Made by a program: the position numbers and the translations under genes. A stretch of 64,000 nt of DNA from Corynebacterium glaucum (lineage in GTDB: Bacteria; Actinomycetota; Actinomycetes; Mycobacteriales; Mycobacteriaceae): positions 1,922,001 through 1,986,000 of the forward strand of contig NZ_CP047358.1 of the NCBI RefSeq assembly GCF_030408855.1. The letters are read 5' to 3'. The notes under the pieces are model-generated. The model made no database searches. It saw only the letters and a list, made by a program, of their open reading frames with translations, and was not told the origin of the DNA. Shown one piece after another: positions 27,026 through 34,917 of this stretch (the stretch's first letter is position 1; each line of letters opens with the position of its first letter).

Positions 27026-27368
27026 ATGCCGTAGCGGTGGCCTCTTCGGTGGTGCCTTCCTCGACAACACCTGCTGCCTCGGCAGCCTCGAGAACCTCGG
27101 AAGCCACACCCTCGCCGTCAGCCGGGACGATGTTGACCACGCGGCGCTTCTTCTTGATGCCGAACTGGACAGCGCCAGCGGTCAGCGCGAACAGCGTGTC
27201 GTCGCCGCCGCGACCGACGTTGTCGCCCGGGTGGAACTTGGTGCCGCGCTGGCGAACCAGGATCTCGCCGGCCTTGACCTGCTGGCCACCAAAGCGCTTC
27301 ACGCCGAGGCGCTTCGACTCGGAGTCACGGCCGTTCGCGGAGCTGGATGCACCCTTCTTGTGTGCCAT
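27024..27368 (-). CDS. rpmA: 50S ribosomal protein L27
   Basis: A 114-residue L27 with the invariant [19 protein letters not shown] start and the [23 protein letters not shown] core. The N-terminus lacks the cleavable extension of Firmicutes. The C-terminus is about 25 residues longer than typical L27 and is rich in Ala, Glu and Val. L27 reaches the peptidyl transferase centre. It is 15 bases downstream of rplU. Confidence 0.97.
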   Translation of the reverse strand: MAHKKGASSSANGRDSESKRLGVKRFGGQQVKAGEILVRQRGTKFHPGDNVGRGGDDTLFALTAGAVQFGIKKKRRVVNIVPADGEGVASEVLEAAEAAGVVEEGTTEEATATA

Positions 27369-27383
27369 TGTTTCTGTCTCCCT

Positions 27384-27689
27384 TTACTTGATACCGGTGA
27401 TCTTGACAGTGGTCAGCGGCTGGCGGTGGCCCTGGCGAACCTTGTAGCCAGTCTTATTCTTGTACTTGAGGATGTCGATCTTCTTGCCCTTGCCGTGCTC
27501 GACGATCTCAGCCTCAACCTTCACCTTGGACAGGTCAGACGTGCCGGAGGTGACATCTGCGCCGTTGACGAGAAGGATCGGGGTGAGCTCAACTTTGCCG
27601 CCAGCTTCGCCCTCAAGCTTCTCGATCTTGACCAGATCGCCTTCGGCAACCTTGTACTGCTTGCCGCCGGTCTTGACGATCGCGTACAT
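27384..27689 (-). CDS. rplU: 50S ribosomal protein L21
   Basis: A 101-residue L21 starting [14 protein letters not shown] and ending [14 protein letters not shown], both diagnostic. It binds 23S rRNA near domain III together with L20. A leader of roughly 145 bases separates it from the likely promoter, so post-transcriptional control is possible, but I recognise no known leader family there. Confidence 0.97.
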   Translation of the reverse strand: MYAIVKTGGKQYKVAEGDLVKIEKLEGEAGGKVELTPILLVNGADVTSGTSDLSKVKVEAEIVEHGKGKKIDILKYKNKTGYKVRQGHRQPLTTVKITGIK

Positions 27690-27838
27690 AGAGGGTTACC
27701 CCTTTACTCAACTCGCACGCTCCCGGCATGCAACGGTGAGCGTTTGGAACAGTGTTCTCATTCAGCGTTTCGGGCGGTTTCGACCCGCCGTGCCCGCATG
27801 CTTGGGCAACAAGGCGGTGACGCCCCAAAACAGCGACT

Positions 27839-27866
27839 GTCATAGGCTACACTGCCCCCACAACAA
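27839..27866 (-). promoter_or_regulatory. Probable rplU-rpmA promoter
   Basis: On the minus strand TTGTTG (27866-27861) and TATGAC (27844-27839) are 16 bases apart. A start near 27832 would give a leader of about 143 bases before rplU. The interval 27690-27975 otherwise contains no gene I can support. Confidence 0.5.
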
Positions 27867-27975
27867 AGACCAAACCGCTCTGCGCGGGAACATGCGCACC
27901 CAGCCACCCATTACACTGACGGAAGACGAGTGCTGTTCCACCCGCTCACCGACACGTGAAAGGAGGTCTTGAACG

Positions 27976-28392
27976 ATGAACGAGTTCACCGAAGCATACA
28001 ATCTTCCGCCGTTTAGCGATCTGTTCGGCGACTCCGGTTTATCTGACGACGCGTTGTCGCAGATGCTGACAGTCGCCGTCGACCCCGCAACCCCCGACCC
28101 GGGAACCGATCTCATCCCAGACCCCGACACGTTTGTCGCTGATACTGAGGACTCACTCGACATCGACCTCGGGGATCTGGATGATGGATCGCACGATCCG
28201 GACACGGATCCGGTTCCGGAGCTCGACGAGAGCGGCTCGCTTATCGACGGCTCCTTGGACCCCTTTTCCCAACCTCCCACCGAAAGTCCTGATCCGCTCG
28301 AAGAGCTGGGCAGCGATCCCGGCGACGACTTGGGCCAGGATCTCGGCGGGTTTGACGGCAGCCTCGGCGATGACCCGTTGGCGGACTTCTAG
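27976..28392 (+). CDS. Small acidic Asp/Pro/Leu-rich protein upstream of the sigma factor
   Basis: A 138-residue protein of very low pI, dominated by D, P, L, S and G (for example DLIPDPDTFVADTEDSLDIDLGDLDDG). No signal peptide, membrane segment or known motif. It has an excellent Shine-Dalgarno sequence (AAGGAGG, nine bases before the ATG) and its TAG is eight bases from the sigma-factor GTG, so it is expressed and co-transcribed. It is probably disordered. A role as partner or inhibitor of the sigma factor is only suggested by position. Confidence 0.65.
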   Translation: MNEFTEAYNLPPFSDLFGDSGLSDDALSQMLTVAVDPATPDPGTDLIPDPDTFVADTEDSLDIDLGDLDDGSHDPDTDPVPELDESGSLIDGSLDPFSQPPTESPDPLEELGSDPGDDLGQDLGGFDGSLGDDPLADF

Positions 28393-28400
28393 GAGCCACA

Positions 28401-28934
28401 GTGGATCGTACCGAGGAATTACAGCTAGTCGCCCGCGCGCAGTCCGGGGACCAACAGGCGTATGCAGCCCTCATCCGCGAGGCAAACCGGCGGATGTGGG
28501 CTGTTGCCCTGTCCATTACCGGCAACCACCACGATGCCGAAGACGCGATGCAAAACGCGATGATTTCGGCGTGGAAGAACATTGAGAAGTTCCGCCCCGA
28601 GGCGAAGTTCTCCACCTGGATGTACCGGATCACCTCCAACGCCGCGCTGGAGATTCTGCGCAAGCGCCGCGATGTGCCTGACGATGAGGCCGGCGCCGAA
28701 GAAGCCGACTCTGCGATGCCGCTGCAGCAACGCATCACCGACATCATGGTGGTGCGCCAAGCATTGGAGACGCTTGAGCCGGATTTCAAAGAAGTGCTCG
28801 TCCTGCGCGAGTACGCGTCGCTGTCCTACGAGGAGATCGCCGCGCACCAGGGCGTACCGGTGGCGACGGTGAAGAGCCGCCTGAACCGCGCGCGCAACAA
28901 GCTCAAGGACGCGATCGGCGCCGACGGGGTGTAG
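28401..28934 (+). CDS. ECF-type RNA polymerase sigma factor
   Basis: A 177-residue sigma-70 family protein with only regions 2 and 4. Region 2 contains GNHHDAEDAMQNAMISAWKNIEKFRPEAKFSTWMYRI; region 4 contains YEEIAAHQGVPVATVKSRLNRARNKL. It recruits core polymerase to a specialised promoter set. The GTG start has AGGAG five bases upstream, within the stop region of the acidic gene. No anti-sigma factor with a zinc motif follows, unlike SigE/SigH-type loci, and the next gene is convergent. Confidence 0.88.
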   Translation: MDRTEELQLVARAQSGDQQAYAALIREANRRMWAVALSITGNHHDAEDAMQNAMISAWKNIEKFRPEAKFSTWMYRITSNAALEILRKRRDVPDDEAGAEEADSAMPLQQRITDIMVVRQALETLEPDFKEVLVLREYASLSYEEIAAHQGVPVATVKSRLNRARNKLKDAIGADGV

Positions 28935-28940
28935 CGGGTT

Positions 28941-28971
28941 TTCCGCCTCGCGGAATTTCCGCTTAGCGGAA
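28941..28971. terminator. Tandem TTCCGC-N3-GCGGAA hairpins
   Basis: Two perfect small palindromes in a row, TTCCGC-CTC-GCGGAA (28941-28955) and TTCCGC-TTA-GCGGAA (28957-28971), start seven bases after the sigma-factor stop. Possible terminator or processing site. The same motif recurs near 60902-60950. The remaining 153 bases up to 29124 hold nothing else I recognise. Confidence 0.5.
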
Positions 28972-29124
28972 CCCGGGCTGCTGCGCCCACTCGGTAGCCA
29001 CGGCCTGACTAGCGCCGCTAGCAGGCATTCATCACTGTAGGCCGGGCGTTGCGCAACGCATCAGCGAGGGCTAAATAGTCGTGATCGATCTAATCGATCA
29101 CCCGACCGGAGCAACCATCAAGCA

Positions 29125-31278
29125 TCATAGAAACCCAAGCTTTTCGAGGCCACTGCGCACCTTAGTCTTCTCGTCGTTTTCATCGGTACCATTTTTACCA
29201 ACAAAAACGACCATTAGTTGCTGATCTGGGTAGTACACGGCAGCATTCGGCAATCCCCCAAACTGGTAATTCAAAAAATAGATCTCTGGGCTTCCATTTG
29301 CCCATTGTTCAGGAGCCGGTTCATTAAACGCCGCCAAGTCGTCCCGGGCCTGCTTTGCTGGATCGCCTACAATCAAACGTGGCGCAAGCAATTCGTTTTC
29401 AGGCCACAAGGCTTGCTCTGCGTTACACGAGTGGTACGGAGTCTGTTTGTCCTTTAGCCAATCCTTGCCAAAGTCACTTCCGACTGGTTTGGGGTCAACC
29501 TTGCAAACTCGAATGGCTTCGCGGAACTGGGCGGGCAAGTAGCCAACGTCGCCAAAAAGAACGTCCATTGGCTCGTACGAGTTGCCGGATTTCGGGGTAC
29601 TCGGCGTTGCTGCATCGCTTGCGCTGGTGGATGCGGGGGCTGCAGACGTCGCTTGATCCGTAGTTGGTGTTGAGTTGTCCGCCTCGGTGGTGGGTGCGGC
29701 CATGGTTTGTGTGGGGTCGTTTTCTCCATCACCATCGTTGCCGCTGAGTGCCCACCAGCCGATACCGGCGAGCAACGCAACAGCGGCTACCCCAACGCCG
29801 GCAAACAGCGGAACATTTGACTTCTTCGTCGTAGTTGTCTGCGCACTCGACGGCACTGACCCAGCCGGGGAGTGTGCATACTGCGAACCACCAGACTGCG
29901 TCGACGAATCACTGCCATACGCCGCCGGCTGTCCATACTGCGGTGCTTGACCCTGCGAGTAACTCTGCGACTGCCCCTGCGTCTCGAACGGCTGAGTCTG
30001 ACCGACATTGGACTGGTCCGGCTGGGCTGGCTGCCCAGTACGCGAGGAGCCAAACTGACCTGCTCCTGGAGCAACTGCAGAAAAACCACCTTGCGCGGTC
30101 CCAGCACCGGCACCAGTACCCGGGCCATCGCCAAACGGGTTCACACCCGAACCCGAAGCTGCTGCACGCTGCGATCCCTGCCCCGGCTGCACCGGCTCGG
30201 TAAAGCCCTGCATCGTCGCCACGAGCGCACCACGGCACACCACAGTCTTCGGGTCGTCAAGACGCATCACACGACCGACCTTGCCCAACTCATCTTGCAC
30301 ATACGGAATACGCGACGAGCCGCCGGTGAGGTAGATCGGGGTGTCCGAACTCTCCACACCCGCCTCGCGCAGCACCGCCTGCGTCATCTCTGCGGCACGC
30401 TCAATCGGCTGCGAAATAATGCGGGTGAACTCATCGCGCGTAATCAGAACGTCACGCTCACCGGCGGGCGACGAAATCGTCACCGTCGCCGACGTGGTGT
30501 CAGAAAGCATCTCCTTTGCTTCGCGGATGTTCTCCTGCAACGCGTTCATCACGGACGCAGGGGCCTTGCGCAGCGAATCAGCCAAATCTGGATCATCGTG
30601 GTCAATTTGGTCAATCACCCAGCGGAAAACAAGGTTGTCAATGGTGCGCCCGCCAAGCGAGTTATCGCCCTTGGCCGCCACCACACGGTAGTCACCATTC
30701 TCGGCAGCTCGCAGCACCGCGATATCTAGCGTGCCACCACCGAAGTCGAACACCGCCACATGCTCACCAGCAGCAACCCGCTGCTGCGCCGCATAGTGAA
30801 TGGCCGCAGCACGCGGCTCCGAAATCGTCCGCAGATTCTGCGCCGTTACCCCGGCCTCTTGAGCGGCATCCACAAGGTTGCCCAACGCTGTATGCGACCA
30901 ACGCTCCGGGTGCGTCAACGTCACCGACGCTGGTTCATCACCACCATGCTGCGACTTCGCACGGTCAATGATCTCTCGGATGACCGCCGAGAACACCAGC
31001 TGGGTCGACACATCGTCGCCCTCCAGCTGGATCGTGTCATGGTCGATAAACCGCTTTGGCGACAGAACCAGGCGCGAGGGGTCGCGCCGGCCTGCCAGTA
31101 ACGCCGAGTCGCCACTCACCACAGTGGAACCATCCGATTCCACGAAAATGGCCGACGGCATCAGGTTTGAGCGGTGGCTCAGGGCCAGCGCCTCCACCGA
31201 TCCACCAAACGGGCTCGTGTGTGCCGCGGCCGAATTCGACGTTCCGAAATCAATCGCCAAATGCCACGATCCAGCCAT
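29125..31278 (-). CDS. Membrane-anchored Hsp70-like protein with extracellular domain
   Basis: A 717-residue protein. Residues 1 to about 370 form an Hsp70/actin-type ATPase: IDFGTSNSAAAHTS, VFDFGGGTLDIAVL and YLTGGSSRIPYV are the phosphate and adenosine loops. The usual substrate-binding domain is missing; instead a Gln/Ser/Pro/Gly-rich linker leads to one transmembrane helix (about 488-513), a Thr/Ala/Ser-rich spacer and a C-terminal domain of about 130 residues with two cysteines, predicted outside. The ATG at 31278 was chosen at MAGSWHLAIDFG. The two dynamin-like genes lie directly upstream on the same strand. Confidence 0.85.
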   Translation of the reverse strand: MAGSWHLAIDFGTSNSAAAHTSPFGGSVEALALSHRSNLMPSAIFVESDGSTVVSGDSALLAGRRDPSRLVLSPKRFIDHDTIQLEGDDVSTQLVFSAVIREIIDRAKSQHGGDEPASVTLTHPERWSHTALGNLVDAAQEAGVTAQNLRTISEPRAAAIHYAAQQRVAAGEHVAVFDFGGGTLDIAVLRAAENGDYRVVAAKGDNSLGGRTIDNLVFRWVIDQIDHDDPDLADSLRKAPASVMNALQENIREAKEMLSDTTSATVTISSPAGERDVLITRDEFTRIISQPIERAAEMTQAVLREAGVESSDTPIYLTGGSSRIPYVQDELGKVGRVMRLDDPKTVVCRGALVATMQGFTEPVQPGQGSQRAAASGSGVNPFGDGPGTGAGAGTAQGGFSAVAPGAGQFGSSRTGQPAQPDQSNVGQTQPFETQGQSQSYSQGQAPQYGQPAAYGSDSSTQSGGSQYAHSPAGSVPSSAQTTTTKKSNVPLFAGVGVAAVALLAGIGWWALSGNDGDGENDPTQTMAAPTTEADNSTPTTDQATSAAPASTSASDAATPSTPKSGNSYEPMDVLFGDVGYLPAQFREAIRVCKVDPKPVGSDFGKDWLKDKQTPYHSCNAEQALWPENELLAPRLIVGDPAKQARDDLAAFNEPAPEQWANGSPEIYFLNYQFGGLPNAAVYYPDQQLMVVFVGKNGTDENDEKTKVRSGLEKLGFL

Positions 31279-31350
31279 AACTACTCCCATGTCGCTTAGA
31301 TCCAGGTAACAGTTTGGTAAGTCTAGTCAGACTTACTGGTTTCCGACTAG

Positions 31351-32811
31351 CTATGTGTTCAATTGCTTCCAAGCCGCCTGGTACGCAACGATGAGGTGCT
31401 CACGAGCATCGTCCTCTGCAGCTGACAGCGGTGTCATCGCAAGTTCACGCAGCTCAGCAAGCTCTTGGCGCAGTGTTACGGTCACTCGTTCGGCGGGTGC
31501 GTCAGCCGGCATGCCCACCTTTTGCGCCGGCGTCGCTCCCTGAATCACCGCGCGCAATTGCGGGATCAGGCGCGAGTCGGGAGAGTCCGCCACGGTGTTC
31601 TTGAAGCTGCGGTACAGCATGACATCGTTCATCTGCGGCTGAGATTGAAGCACCGATTGCACCCACAGCACGTGGTCCCGAATCTCGGGCTGGTTCGCGA
31701 GACTCTCCAATGCATCTACAATCCGGACGGCGCGCTGCAAGGTGGCGTAGTACGGCATGGACTGCGTAATGATCTCGGTAAGTCGATCAATGCCGGAGGT
31801 TTGGCGCATCCACTGCAGGAGACCGCCAGGTCCATGCTCGGCAGCAACCGAGCGCCCGTAGACCAGCCCGTACTCCCCCATCACGTCAAGCAGCTCATCG
31901 CGTTGCGCGGCGTTGAATCCCTCTACGACACGGCTGGGATCCGGGAACTCGATGAAGTCGATCAGCTGCTCGCGATCCAAAGAAGCTAGGGCAGCAAGGT
32001 CGCGAGCCAGCGCGCCGTTGACCCGCCCGGTCAGCGCGGACTCAGCAAGCAAACCGGACAGCGGCACCACCACGCCAACGCTCGCCCCGAGCTGTTCACC
32101 GATCCGGTCCGCATAGCGGTTGGCCATTTCTAACGGGTCCTCGTGGCCAAACGCGCCTGGCCCGAAGGAGTCGGCGCGCGAGAGCACTCCCACCGTGGTC
32201 AGCGGCGTCATGCCAAGCTCAGCGATAAACGCACGCTCGTCATCACGCGGCGCTGAATCCGAAAGAAACAGCACCGCATCCGCCCAGGAGCTAGCCCTTT
32301 GCGTGTCCTTGGATCCGTCGATAAGCATGCGGCGAGTGCGAGCTTCATTTTCGACGGTCAGTGTTGCCGTGCCCGGTGTATCGATGATCCCTAAGTCGCG
32401 CAGGCGGGCGATGGGGACGAACTGTCGTACGTAGTCGACCTCGTCGACGGGGCGTCCGAGGTCGGTGAGGACGTTTCCGCCGAGCGGGACGGTGTTGACC
32501 TTGCCGTCGAGTCCGATGATGTCGGCGCGGGCAGGGGCGCCTTCGTCATAGATCGTGACCGTCATCGTGCATTCCAGCGAGCCTGTAGCGGCGATGCGGG
32601 TTTCTGTCATCGCATTGACCAGTGTGGACTTGCCGGCTTTCAGGCGGCCGATGACGGCGACGCGTGGTGGGCTACTCACCAGTTCCCGCAGCTCATTCGC
32701 TGCGTGCTGCGTGTTCGGCCCGCCCTGCGCAAGAGCCTCGATGCTCTGCCGCAGCAAGACGTTGAGCGATTCCGTAGATTGCCGGTGGGCTTGGTTTGGT
32801 GCTGCGGTCAT
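31351..32811 (-). CDS. Dynamin-like GTPase, IniC-like
   Basis: A 486-residue bacterial dynamin-like protein. The P-loop GRLKAGKS is at residues 55-62, G3 is DTPGTA, and the G4 position reads SRADS. The rest is helical without a clear membrane segment. Length and pairing with a second, longer dynamin-like protein resemble mycobacterial IniC next to IniA. It begins two bases after the upstream partner gene. Bacterial dynamins remodel or repair membranes; that function here is inferred from family. Confidence 0.82.
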   Translation of the reverse strand: MTAAPNQAHRQSTESLNVLLRQSIEALAQGGPNTQHAANELRELVSSPPRVAVIGRLKAGKSTLVNAMTETRIAATGSLECTMTVTIYDEGAPARADIIGLDGKVNTVPLGGNVLTDLGRPVDEVDYVRQFVPIARLRDLGIIDTPGTATLTVENEARTRRMLIDGSKDTQRASSWADAVLFLSDSAPRDDERAFIAELGMTPLTTVGVLSRADSFGPGAFGHEDPLEMANRYADRIGEQLGASVGVVVPLSGLLAESALTGRVNGALARDLAALASLDREQLIDFIEFPDPSRVVEGFNAAQRDELLDVMGEYGLVYGRSVAAEHGPGGLLQWMRQTSGIDRLTEIITQSMPYYATLQRAVRIVDALESLANQPEIRDHVLWVQSVLQSQPQMNDVMLYRSFKNTVADSPDSRLIPQLRAVIQGATPAQKVGMPADAPAERVTVTLRQELAELRELAMTPLSAAEDDAREHLIVAYQAAWKQLNT

Positions 32812-32813
32812 GG

Positions 32814-34640
32814 CTAGCTCAACTCCCCTTGCGGCGCGTGCATTGTGGCCAGGTGGTGATTCAGCTCCTCAATCGTCGCCTCGACGATCTTGGCGTTCTT
32901 GGTCAAGCGGGTAATGGTTTCTTTGCGCTCCGCTTCGCTCGCGCGCGCGGCTTCATGGGCTTCCTTGATGTGCTCCTGCACTTCTTTCTGGCGCTGACGC
33001 AAGTAGGCCCGGTAGCGCAGCACCATTTCCGTGCGGGCAGCGGCGAGCATGGTGTCGAGCATGCGGTTGATGGTCACGCGAGTGGTCTGGGTGATTTCGC
33101 GCAGCCACGAAATTAGGTGTTGCTTGCCGTTGCGCAATGCCTTGAATCCCACGTTCACACCAATCCACACGGCTCCGGCGAGCGGCGCAAGGGGAATCAT
33201 GAACGACAGCACGCCGGCACCGAGCATGCCCATGGTGGCCAGCGACGGATCGAGCAAGTCCTTGGTTTTTTTGTCTACTTCGCGGCCCTTGACCTCTTCG
33301 GGAGTGATCGAATCAACAGCAGCGCCGATAACGGTGTTGACGATGTCGGGTTGGTCCGGAAACAGCGGGGTGGCCAGTTTGCGAAGCTCTTCGAGCTGGG
33401 TATTCAAGGTCGTGTTGATCAACTCAGTGAGCTCAGCCTCGATCTGACTGGTGAATACCTGCGGTTTGGAACGCAGCACGCGAACACCGTCGCTGTTAAT
33501 GCGCTGGATCCAGGAGTTTCGCACCTGCTCTATCTCGGTATCGAGATCGTCCATAATGCGATTTCGCATGAACTGAATGTCGCGGCCGAGGAGCTGCTCC
33601 CATTCGGACGCGTGCTCCTTGAGTCGCTCCAGCTCTTCTCGTTCTTCCTCGAGCTTACCCACGCCATCAGCTGGCGACGTGTGGATCGCGATGTCGCGCC
33701 CAATCTGGGTGTGAATGCCCTTAAGCGTGTGCGTGATGGATTCGATGCCGCCACGCAGCCCCAGCGTGGCCGGGTCAGAAAGCAGGCTGCGAAGGTGTTG
33801 GCGCAGCGCAACGATGCCGCTTCGGCTCGCGATCTCCGCAGCTTTCTCCGGGTTCACCCTCTCCATCTCCTGCGCGTCCATGGCGCGCAGGCTGGACACA
33901 CCAATCACCGGGATCTCCGCCCCAAGGTGTTGACGGAGGAGTCGCTTGTTGTCTTCAACGATGGATTGCCAGCGGCGGATATTCTTGTCCGTTTTGGTCA
34001 CGGCTACGATGGCGGCGCCGACCTCTTTGCGAGCTTCAGCGAGAATGTCCATCTCCGGTTTGGTGATTGGCGTCGACGCATCACAAACCATGAGCAGCAC
34101 ACCCGCGTGGTGTGCCTCGTTGAACGCGGCGTGCACGGCATGTTCATCCAACCCGCCGACACCTGGCGTGTCCACCACCAGCGTTCCGGCAAGCTCCGAA
34201 TACGCCAGCTCAACGGCAGCCGCGGTGGCCAGCTCATCGTCGTCGCTGCCGGCGCGGGCGCCGGCGATGCCGTCGATAGTGACGTATTTGTCTAGATCTG
34301 AAGCAGCGATCGCTTGGCGTTTACTACCCCGCAGCACCGCTACTTGAGGTTCAGCAGGTCCCTCTTCAACCGGGTTCACGGTGACGCGGATGGGTGCACT
34401 GGTGGAGGTCATCACATCAACCGGCAACAGGTCCCGCTGACCGACAAGCGCGTTGACCAGAGAAGACTTGCCGCGCTTGATCTCGCCAACCACGACGACG
34501 GTGCCGGCCTTGAACTTCGCGTTCAGCAGCGCTTCCGCGACGTCAGCAGCGTCCGTATGTCCATAGCGCCGCGCGATCGCGGCCGCCCGATCAAAAAACT
34601 CCCGCGGACCTCGCACGGGTTGCTGCGTCTGAGATTCCAT
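32814..34640 (-). CDS. Dynamin-like GTPase with membrane-inserting hairpin, IniA-like
   Basis: A 608-residue dynamin-like protein. The P-loop GEIKRGKSS lies at residues 52-60, G3 is VDTPGVGG and G4 is VTKTD. A hydrophobic stretch around residues 465-500 (GAGVLSFMIPLAPLAGAVW) matches the lipid-inserting tip described for IniA. Long helical regions with coiled-coil character surround it. It is the first gene of the dynamin-dynamin-Hsp70 operon; a weak -10 (TATACC, minus strand, near 34680) is the only promoter hint upstream. Confidence 0.84.
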   Translation of the reverse strand: MESQTQQPVRGPREFFDRAAAIARRYGHTDAADVAEALLNAKFKAGTVVVVGEIKRGKSSLVNALVGQRDLLPVDVMTSTSAPIRVTVNPVEEGPAEPQVAVLRGSKRQAIAASDLDKYVTIDGIAGARAGSDDDELATAAAVELAYSELAGTLVVDTPGVGGLDEHAVHAAFNEAHHAGVLLMVCDASTPITKPEMDILAEARKEVGAAIVAVTKTDKNIRRWQSIVEDNKRLLRQHLGAEIPVIGVSSLRAMDAQEMERVNPEKAAEIASRSGIVALRQHLRSLLSDPATLGLRGGIESITHTLKGIHTQIGRDIAIHTSPADGVGKLEEEREELERLKEHASEWEQLLGRDIQFMRNRIMDDLDTEIEQVRNSWIQRINSDGVRVLRSKPQVFTSQIEAELTELINTTLNTQLEELRKLATPLFPDQPDIVNTVIGAAVDSITPEEVKGREVDKKTKDLLDPSLATMGMLGAGVLSFMIPLAPLAGAVWIGVNVGFKALRNGKQHLISWLREITQTTRVTINRMLDTMLAAARTEMVLRYRAYLRQRQKEVQEHIKEAHEAARASEAERKETITRLTKNAKIVEATIEELNHHLATMHAPQGELS

Positions 34641-34793
34641 TGGTGCATCTTTCTTCTACTACGCCTACCAACGTGCCACGGTATATTAATCGCGTTTCGT
34701 GGCGCCTGCTCCCCGAGTCTAATAGTTTCCGAACTCTCTAGTATGCCTCTCACCTGCACGGATAAGAGATTTGGCATGAGGGCTGAGATTTTC

Positions 34794-34822
34794 TTGAGCG
34801 CTCCGGGAACCTTCGCTTTATG
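34794..34822 (+). promoter_or_regulatory. Candidate promoter of the repeat-protein gene
   Basis: TTGAGC (34794-34799) and TTTATG (34817-34822) are 17 bases apart, about 95 bases before the chosen ATG. The divergent interval 34641-34917 also holds a GCCACG/CGTGGC inverted repeat (34675-34680, 34698-34703) around an AT-rich centre. Both are suggestive only. Confidence 0.3.
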
Positions 34823-34917
34823 CTGCCCATTACATGTGTGACAGGACAGAGACAGTGTCAAGTCAGCAAGTACCGAAACCAGATCCGGGAACGGATCCAG
34901 CCCAGAAAGGCAGCACA

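Noticed and set aside
27690..27835. The rplU leader considered as a known ribosomal-protein leader or riboswitch.
   Set aside because: Some GC-rich stems can be drawn, but none matches a leader family I can identify by eye.
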